Positions 58,155 to 64,000 of a DNA stretch of 64,000 nucleotides are shown one piece after another; position 1 is the stretch's first letter, and every line of letters begins with the position of its first letter. A program made the position numbers and the translations under genes. The notes below the pieces were generated by a model. The model searched no databases. It was not told where the DNA came from and saw only the letters and a program-made list of their open reading frames with translations. The stretch is from Bdellovibrionales bacterium (GTDB lineage: Bacteria > Bdellovibrionota > UBA1018 > CAIMNF01): the NCBI GenBank assembly GCA_018266375.1, contig JAFEAO010000003.1, positions 313,578 through 377,577 of the forward strand, in the 5' to 3' direction.

Positions 58155-59252
58155 ATGATCTACGCTCTGCAGTTTTCCCTGTTGCAGGAGATTCCGCTCA
58201 AAAACGGGCAGGCGCGGACGCGTGGTGAGGCCACGCACCACAATCGGACGGATGCGCTTGCGCGCTTCAATGACTATTGCCAGGACCTGATTGATCCGAC
58301 CAGCGGCGACACCGAATTTTACGGCGTGACCGAAGGGGTGTTGCTCGCCGAGGAAGCTCACGAGCGCGGTTATGAAACCGAGTCGTGGGTGCTTGACGCC
58401 GGCGAAGCGCCGCACGAGCGCGACTGGGTCGGGCAAGAGCACAATCTTACGATGACCGCGTACTTTAAGACCGAAGAGTCCGCCGAGAAGGCGCGCGCAT
58501 GGCTCAAGCGCGAGTATGCGCTTGAGCACGAACCGGTGTTGGAGACTCAGGAAGAGCAAGATTGGAACGCGACTTGGAGAGCGGCTTTCCAGGGCATCGA
58601 TGTCAGCGACAGGCTTCGTATTCTGCCGCCCTGGCACGACGATTGGGCCAAGTATCACGATCACGGCTCTGCTAAGGGCGAACCTGGCAGTTCGACCTCC
58701 ATGGCGTTCGCGCACGGAATCGTCGCGATCAATCCGGGTGCCGGCTTCGGTACCGGAACCCACGAAACCACTCAGATGTGTTTGCAGATTTTAGATCAAT
58801 GCGGGTCTGCCAACGTTGCTGCGCCTGCCGGTGCGCTTGCCGGCAAGACGGTTCTTGATTTCGGGAGCGGTTCGGGGATCTTGGGGATTACCGCTGCGCT
58901 TTTGGGCGCGCGCGTGTATTGCGTCGAGGTCGACAGGCTCGCAAACGAGAACGCGATGGAAAACGCGAAGCTCAACGGCGTTCAGGACCGTATCCACATT
59001 TTGGAGCGAATTCCGGATGAGCTCAAGTCAGGCAAGGTCGACGTGCTCCTTGCTAATATTTTGCGGCCGATCCTGCTCCAATTCGCTCGCGAGATTAAAG
59101 CGTGTTTGAAACCGCAGGCGGAGCTGATTCTGTCGGGTCTCATCGAGTCGGATCTCGATCAGGTCATCCGCGCTTACCAAGACGGCCCTGAAAATTTTAA
59201 AATCAACCGATACGAAAAGAACGAATGGCGTGCCCTTTGGTTACGAAAGTAG
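58155..59252 (+). CDS. prmA: Ribosomal protein L11 methyltransferase
   Basis: PrmA trimethylates L11. The 365-residue protein has the PrmA mark INPGAGFGTGTHETTQMCL, the SAM motif TVLDFGSGSGILGITAALLG and VLLANILRPILL in motif IV. The N-terminal substrate domain (about 1-150) is longer than the E. coli form (293 total), with acidic extra segments. It may be co-transcribed with rne. Related L11-type enzymes cannot be excluded, but the GTGTHETT signature is strong. Confidence 0.9.
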   Translation: MIYALQFSLLQEIPLKNGQARTRGEATHHNRTDALARFNDYCQDLIDPTSGDTEFYGVTEGVLLAEEAHERGYETESWVLDAGEAPHERDWVGQEHNLTMTAYFKTEESAEKARAWLKREYALEHEPVLETQEEQDWNATWRAAFQGIDVSDRLRILPPWHDDWAKYHDHGSAKGEPGSSTSMAFAHGIVAINPGAGFGTGTHETTQMCLQILDQCGSANVAAPAGALAGKTVLDFGSGSGILGITAALLGARVYCVEVDRLANENAMENAKLNGVQDRIHILERIPDELKSGKVDVLLANILRPILLQFAREIKACLKPQAELILSGLIESDLDQVIRAYQDGPENFKINRYEKNEWRALWLRK

Positions 59253-59262
59253 GAAAGTAGAG

Positions 59263-60138
59263 ATGAGCGACAAAAAGTATGATTTCAGGCTTTATGTGAT
59301 TCCACCGCCGAAGCCGCTCAACTGGTCGAGTCCGCGTTCGCTTTTGAAAGATACGCTGTGGAATCACTTGATTCAAGACAAGGCGCCGATCGGACATTTG
59401 TACGTGGAGTTCGAGGCGCCTTCCGCCAATCGTTACGGCGTGAAGAAGGTCATCACCGGCATGTCCCGCACCAGCGCGAACAAGTCGTCACTGAAGGTGA
59501 TCAAGGATCGCATCGGGCTTGGGTCCTTCTTTTTTGATTTCCACGGTAAGCTCGATCATTCAGGCGCTGCTTTGAAAGAAAACAAATGGGCTAAAGCTCG
59601 CGGCCGACTGCGCGTGATCAATGTCCGGATCACGGCCGAGCAGGCGCAGACGATGATGGACGAGATGGATGCGTGGATTCGTAACGGCTCTTTCCGGCAT
59701 TACGGCGGAGGACACGATATTTTAAAGGGCGAAGGATCGGGTTGCGCCGAGTTCGGGATGCATTTTTTGTCGATCGCGCTTCAAGGGCGGGCGACGCATT
59801 CGCAGTGGTATCGCGCCGTCTATGCACCGAAAGCGCTGACTGGGTTTCCGCGCACCGAAAACAAGGTTTCAATCTTGAAACTGTATCGTGAGGGCACCCG
59901 GTGGGCGCAAGGCGAGAACGACGGCATCTTGTACAAGACGCCGGATCCGGAACTCTTGTTTGACTGGCTCAAGGCTTACGATCCGTCGGATAAAATCGAA
60001 GTCACGCTCACGCGAGAGGCGGCCGACTGGCTTGCTTCGACCATTCCTGCGACACCGCGGATCGATTTCCGGGCGGGTTATACCGCTGAGAGCGACGCTA
60101 CTATCGCGGACGTGTGGCGGAAAATGAAACTCGAGTAG
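59263..60138 (+). CDS. Hypothetical protein with possible Cys-His centre
   Basis: A 291-residue soluble protein without signal peptide. Conserved-looking pieces are YVIPPPKPLNWSSPRSLL, IGHLYVEFEAP, a Ser/Lys-rich loop (MSRTSANKSSLKVI) and GGHDILKGEGSGCAEFGMHFL. The Gly-His (GHLYVEF) and Gly-Cys (GCAEF) pairs could be a cysteine-protease or acyltransferase centre, but I cannot name a family. ATG at 59263 is preceded by GGAAAG. It follows prmA by 10 bases and ends 2 bases before the opposite dipeptidase stop. Confidence 0.65.
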   Translation: MSDKKYDFRLYVIPPPKPLNWSSPRSLLKDTLWNHLIQDKAPIGHLYVEFEAPSANRYGVKKVITGMSRTSANKSSLKVIKDRIGLGSFFFDFHGKLDHSGAALKENKWAKARGRLRVINVRITAEQAQTMMDEMDAWIRNGSFRHYGGGHDILKGEGSGCAEFGMHFLSIALQGRATHSQWYRAVYAPKALTGFPRTENKVSILKLYREGTRWAQGENDGILYKTPDPELLFDWLKAYDPSDKIEVTLTREAADWLASTIPATPRIDFRAGYTAESDATIADVWRKMKLE

Positions 60139-60140
60139 CT

Positions 60141-61361
60141 TTAAAATGATTCGCGCGTCTGCGCTACCCGCTTCCACAGCGAGATAAAGTGACGGAGCGA
60201 TTTTTCACTCCACGAGGTATCGGGCGATACGTATTGGCCGAGCGTAGGCCATTGTGAGTAGGTATAGAAGCCCTTTTCTTCTAGCGGGCTCAGCATCTGG
60301 CCCGGTTTGACGTCGCAAATTGGCGATAGCCCGTCGAGCGGGGCATTGATGTCGCTTCCGAGCACCACGCGTTCTTCGCCAAGGACCTTGATCATTTCAT
60401 GTACGGACTGCTTGAACTCCACGAGTCCCGAAAAACAAGGTGAGCGCGTCCACGAGCGCTTCATCATGTCTTCGGTCGGAATCAAGCCGATCATACCGTC
60501 GTTGTCGATGATTGCGTTCATGACTTCGGTCGGAAGCCCTCGCTCGGCCGGATAAATCTCGCGCGGCGAGGTGTGGGTGACCAAGATCGGAAGCTTTCGT
60601 TTTTTAAACTCAGGGAGGAGCTCGCCGATCTCGATATCGTTGGCGTGTGCGAGATCAATCCAGACTTTGTGGCGCATCAGCGAGTCGATCAAAACTCGGC
60701 CGTCGCCGGTCATTCCCACAGTGCTTTTACAAAAATCGCTCAAGCAGGAAAAACCGGTGATGAGCATGGATTTAAAAAACTCGATCGGTGCGGCGGCGAA
60801 GCCCCAGAATTTGTACATCATTGAGACGCCGCCAAAGTGATCTTCGCTCAGGTGGAACGGAGTCACAATCGCGACACCGCGCTCGTCGACCCATTTACGG
60901 ATGTCGTCTTCGTTTTCGAGCGTGCCGTAAGCGCCTTCGATCGAGAGCACGATCGGGATTCGTTTATCGGAGAGCAGGTTTTCGGCTTCACGCGGGGTTT
61001 TCGCGATTTCAAAAAGCGGGTGAGTGCGCACGAACTCGATCAGGTGTCGGTACTCCGTTTCGTTCGCGTCGCGGACGTTCGTTTTCCAATCGAAGCTGAG
61101 CGGGTTCGAAAAAAACGGATGGCCGTAAAAGGAAATCACGATCAACGGAGGCGATTCGAAAGCGGTGAGGCTTTGGGACGAGGCTTTGGTGCGGACACGA
61201 TCGTCCCATTTTGAAGAACGAGCGGGCGAATCGAAATCCCCGCGCAAAAGCAGGCCTACGCCGGGCTTCAGGTCGAGATGCGCATGGAGGTCCATTTGTG
61301 CCCGCGCAAAATGCGGACTCGCGAAGACAAAAAGCAAGATCCAGGTGGTAATGCGGCGCAT
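60141..61361 (-). CDS. Exported M19-family dipeptidase
   Basis: A 406-residue zinc dipeptidase (membrane dipeptidase family) with a signal peptide (MRRITTWILLFVFASPHFARA). Metal-site motifs are DLHAHLD, VLSIEGAYG, IDLAHAND, VTHTSPRE and VVLGSDIN. The first, usually DGHND in the family, reads DLHAHLD here. It probably trims dipeptides in the periplasm. Convergent and almost touching the neighbour's stop codon. Confidence 0.85.
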   Translation of the reverse strand: MRRITTWILLFVFASPHFARAQMDLHAHLDLKPGVGLLLRGDFDSPARSSKWDDRVRTKASSQSLTAFESPPLIVISFYGHPFFSNPLSFDWKTNVRDANETEYRHLIEFVRTHPLFEIAKTPREAENLLSDKRIPIVLSIEGAYGTLENEDDIRKWVDERGVAIVTPFHLSEDHFGGVSMMYKFWGFAAAPIEFFKSMLITGFSCLSDFCKSTVGMTGDGRVLIDSLMRHKVWIDLAHANDIEIGELLPEFKKRKLPILVTHTSPREIYPAERGLPTEVMNAIIDNDGMIGLIPTEDMMKRSWTRSPCFSGLVEFKQSVHEMIKVLGEERVVLGSDINAPLDGLSPICDVKPGQMLSPLEEKGFYTYSQWPTLGQYVSPDTSWSEKSLRHFISLWKRVAQTRESF

Positions 61362-61423
61362 GCCTCAACTTTAGCAGACATTGGTTTTGACAACACTCCC
61401 TAAAATCGTTTCAATGAAAGGAT

Positions 61424-63106
61424 ATGCAAAAAATTAAGTTTATCGCGGCAATTTTGCTTTTCACCTCATCTCTCGTTCTCGCGAAGGAGCCCGTGACGGC
61501 TTACAGTAAACTTCCGGTTCCTAAAAAAGGCGGAACGCTCTACGTCGTGAGCTCGTCGAACCCGACGACGCTGAACCCGCTCCTCGATACCAACATGGTG
61601 GATCGTCAGATCAATAGTTGGTTGTTTATGTCGCTCATGAGCATCGATCCGGATACTTACGAGTTGATTCCGGGTCTGGCTGAAAAAATGGAAGTCAGCA
61701 AAGACAAGAAGGAGTACACCTTTACTCTATTTAAAGACGCCAAGTGGAGCGATGGCACGCCCGTGACGTCAGACGATATTGTTTTTACCTTCGAAAAACT
61801 GATGGACCCGAAAGTTGAGGCGGCGCCTCTTCGCGGTTACTTCAGCGGCGTTACCTTAGAAAAGATCGACGCACAAAAAGTGAAGTTTAAGATCGACGCG
61901 CCAAGATTCAATACGCGTGATTTTATCGCTTCGTTTACGCCGATTCAAAAAAAGGAATTCGAACACGAAACCGACTTCAATCGTTCCAAAGAAAACCTGA
62001 AGCCGACCGGAAACACCGCTTACAAATTCAAATCTTTTTCGCGCGACCAGAGCGTGATCTTGGAGCGTGATCCGAACTGGTGGGCCTCCAAACAACCGGA
62101 CAATCGCGCGCTTTACAATTTCGACACGATTCATTTCAGAATTATTCCCGATCCGACCCTCAGTTATGAGCGTCTTTTGAAGGGTGAGATCGACGTCATG
62201 GAAGTCAACACGGACGTCTATCACACGCAGATTCTGGGAGTGGATAAGGACAAAGTCGGGACGAAAGCCAATTCCGGTAAAGCGGTGTGGGCGAACAAGT
62301 TTACCTCGGACGGCGCCTTCCCTTGGTTTGGCTTGGCGATGAACTACAAGTCGCCGCTCTTTACCAAGAAGACCCGCCACGCGATCGCGTACCTGATCGA
62401 TTACAAGGCGGTCATCGATAAGGCGTTTTTCGGTCTGCCGGAGAAATGCCTCACGCCGTTTGGATCGAACACCGAAAACACCGATCCGTCTTTGCGTAAA
62501 AAAGAGAACCAGTATTCTTACGACCCTAAAAAGGCCGCCGCTCTTTTAAAAGAGGACGGCTGGGCGGATACCGATGGAGACAACCTTCTCGATAAGGTCA
62601 TCGATGGTAAGAAAACGAAGTTTTCTTTCGTGATGAAGATCAACGGAGGGTCGGCACCGGCGTTGAATTCAGCTCAGATCTTGAAAGAATCGTTTAAAAA
62701 AGCAGGGATTGAACTTGAGATTCGCACTGAGGAGCTGGCCGCCTACTTCAAGGATGTCAACGATTCGAACTTTGAAGTGATTATCGCCGGTTTCGGCGGT
62801 GGGAGTATCTTCCCGGACCCGAAGCAGATTTGGCACTCGGATTCTGCGGGCGGAAAAGGCTCAAACACGGTCGGATACAGCAATCCTAAAGTCGATAAGT
62901 TGATTACCAAGGCCAATTTGGAATTCGACCGCAAGAAGCGCGCAAAATTGCTTCAAGAAATCGGCAAGATACTATATGATGATCTTCCGTACGTTTTCTT
63001 AATCGAGAAGCATTACTCTCTCGAGGCGTTAAATTCACGGATTCAAGCACCTCGTTGGATGTTTAAATATTCATCTGGCGTGGCTAAAGAAGTCTTCCAT
63101 TTGTAA
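61424..63106 (+). CDS. Oligopeptide/dipeptide ABC transporter binding protein (family 5)
   Basis: A 560-residue SBP_bac_5 protein. Signal peptide about 1-20 (ending LVLA). Motifs: GGTLYVVSSSNPTTLNPLLD, DTYELIPGLAEKMEVSKDKK, FTLFKDAKWSDGTPVTSDDIVFTFE, and GEIDVMEVNTDVYH. It should capture peptides in the periplasm. AAAGGAT directly precedes the ATG. No permease or ATPase genes are seen downstream before thrS. Its peptide uptake would fit with the neighbouring dipeptidase. Confidence 0.9.
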   Translation: MQKIKFIAAILLFTSSLVLAKEPVTAYSKLPVPKKGGTLYVVSSSNPTTLNPLLDTNMVDRQINSWLFMSLMSIDPDTYELIPGLAEKMEVSKDKKEYTFTLFKDAKWSDGTPVTSDDIVFTFEKLMDPKVEAAPLRGYFSGVTLEKIDAQKVKFKIDAPRFNTRDFIASFTPIQKKEFEHETDFNRSKENLKPTGNTAYKFKSFSRDQSVILERDPNWWASKQPDNRALYNFDTIHFRIIPDPTLSYERLLKGEIDVMEVNTDVYHTQILGVDKDKVGTKANSGKAVWANKFTSDGAFPWFGLAMNYKSPLFTKKTRHAIAYLIDYKAVIDKAFFGLPEKCLTPFGSNTENTDPSLRKKENQYSYDPKKAAALLKEDGWADTDGDNLLDKVIDGKKTKFSFVMKINGGSAPALNSAQILKESFKKAGIELEIRTEELAAYFKDVNDSNFEVIIAGFGGGSIFPDPKQIWHSDSAGGKGSNTVGYSNPKVDKLITKANLEFDRKKRAKLLQEIGKILYDDLPYVFLIEKHYSLEALNSRIQAPRWMFKYSSGVAKEVFHL

Positions 63107-63159
63107 GGAAGCGACCCGGACCTGACGGTACGGTGTTTAACCACCAGAGGAGTATACCC

Positions 63160-64000
63160 ATGAGCAGCCCTACGCCCGTCTCTTTAAATAATGCCGCCGC
63201 TCCAAATTTATCCGATCTTGGTCTAGAAGGAGACAACCTGAGCGAAGTTGAAACCATGCGCCACTCTTGCGCACACGTGATGGCTCATGCGATCAGCCGC
63301 ATTTGGCCGACCGCCAAGTTCGGAATCGGTCCGACGATCGAAGACGGCTTTTATTACGATTTCGATATCCCGGAGAAGCTCTCGGACGAATCTCTCGACA
63401 AGATCGAGAAGGAGATGTTCAAGATCATCAACGCGAATGCCAAGTTCGAACGCAAAGAGCACTCGATCGATGAAGCGATCGCGATGTTCAAAGAGCTAAA
63501 GCAAGACTTCAAAGTCGAGATCATCCAGGATCTTCGCGACAAGTTCAATGCTAAGACCGTGTCGACTTATACCGAGGGCGAGTTCACCGATCTTTGCCGT
63601 GGTCCGCACATCGCGAACACCGGCAAAATCAAAGCGTTTAAGCTCATGTCGGTTGCCGGCGCCTATTGGCGCGGGAACGAAAAAAACCCGATGCTCCAGC
63701 GCATTTACGGTACTGCGTTTGCAAGCAAACAAGAGCTTGCCGAGTATCTGCACATGCTCGAAGAGGCAAAGCGCCGCGATCACCGCAAGCTCGGGAAGGA
63801 ACTGGATCTTTTCTCGTTCCATCCGGAAGCCCCGGCATCGCCGTTTTTCCATCCGAAGGGCGCACTTTTGTACAATCGTTTGGTCGAGTACGTCCGCAAG
63901 ATGTACGTGTTCTACGGCTACACCGAGGTGATCACTCCGCAGATCTTCGATGCCGAGCTTTGGAAAAAATCGGGTCACTGGGACAACTATCACGAAAACA
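63160..64000 (+). CDS. thrS: Threonyl-tRNA synthetase, N-terminal part (cut by window end)
   Basis: The first 280 codons of ThrS. After about 27 low-complexity residues (SLNNAAAPNLSDLGLEGDN) the editing domain starts directly: ETMRHSCAHVMAHAISRIWP, GIGPTIEDGFYYDFD, then FTDLCRGPHIANTG and the catalytic-domain entry AYWRGNEKNPMLQRIYGTAF. The usual N-terminal TGS domain of about 60 residues is missing. The TGS cannot be upstream in frame since only 53 bases separate it from the previous gene. GAGGAG lies 7 bases before the ATG. The catalytic core beyond 64000 is not seen. Confidence 0.93.
   Translation, partial: MSSPTPVSLNNAAAPNLSDLGLEGDNLSEVETMRHSCAHVMAHAISRIWPTAKFGIGPTIEDGFYYDFDIPEKLSDESLDKIEKEMFKIINANAKFERKEHSIDEAIAMFKELKQDFKVEIIQDLRDKFNAKTVSTYTEGEFTDLCRGPHIANTGKIKAFKLMSVAGAYWRGNEKNPMLQRIYGTAFASKQELAEYLHMLEEAKRRDHRKLGKELDLFSFHPEAPASPFFHPKGALLYNRLVEYVRKMYVFYGYTEVITPQIFDAELWKKSGHWDNYHEN

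Overview
The window looks like chromosome of a Gram-negative (diderm) bacterium. It has ADP-heptose genes for LPS core (gmhA, hldD), an O-antigen ligase-like protein, ExbB/ExbD motors, several lipoproteins and a putative outer-membrane barrel. The gene mix (FadE-type acyl-CoA dehydrogenase and a SPOUT RNA methyltransferase inside the rpsP-trmD-rplS block, many secreted proteases, a compact deo-cdd operon) would fit Bdellovibrionota or a related former-Deltaproteobacteria lineage. That placement is inference from gene content, not from a marker-gene tree. I see no insertion sequence, prophage, CRISPR array, rRNA or tRNA. Genes are densely packed and the base composition looks uniform by eye, so this reads as core genome.

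Layout. 1-2 kb: the tail of one gene and an exbB-exbD-exbD operon. 2-9 kb: thioredoxin (minus), then gmhA, an RDD membrane protein, polA, a hypothetical gene and a YbiT-type ABC-F ATPase (plus). 9-11 kb: aminotransferase plus TMEM175-type channel (minus). 11-18 kb: 2-oxoacid dehydrogenase E1 alpha and beta, a gingipain-like C25 protease, OsmC, a PDZ protein, a duplicated-repeat lipoprotein and Mrp. 18-22 kb: hldD, a methyltransferase, a DEDDy exonuclease and a fatty-acid hydroxylase. 22-28 kb: rpsP, khpA, trmD, fadE, SPOUT methyltransferase, rplS, rnhB; rimM is not in this block. 28-39 kb: asparaginase, SlyD, secreted proteins, a 606-aa membrane protein with a 988-aa exported partner, an O-antigen ligase-like protein and an amino-acid binding-protein/permease fusion. 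39-41 kb: fumarylacetoacetase-family gene with maiA (end of tyrosine degradation). 41-49 kb: metzincins, HU-like protein, HAD phosphatase, coiled-coil protein, ferredoxin, metallophosphoesterase, HEAT protein, GcvH-like protein. 49-51 kb: lemA with a GIDE-domain protein. 51-54.5 kb: deoC-deoB-deoA-cdd. 55-60 kb: RNase E with a split S1 domain, prmA and an unknown gene. 60-64 kb: M19 dipeptidase, family-5 solute-binding protein and the start of thrS.

The strongest unusual signals are these. (1) The ABC-F ATPase has lost its second ATP site. (2) The rplS intrinsic terminator lies inside the first codons of rnhB. (3) A set of genes has promoter-like -35/-10 pairs ending 6-11 bases before the start codon, which suggests many leaderless or near-leaderless mRNAs. 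(4) RNase E carries an S1-domain insertion of about 295 residues. (5) Two perfect 27-bp tandem repeats, each containing a palindrome, lie between deoC and rne. (6) The thrS start lacks a TGS domain. I found no clear multi-gene defence or mobile system. The best candidate for an undescribed module is the 988-aa exported protein with its 606-aa membrane partner.
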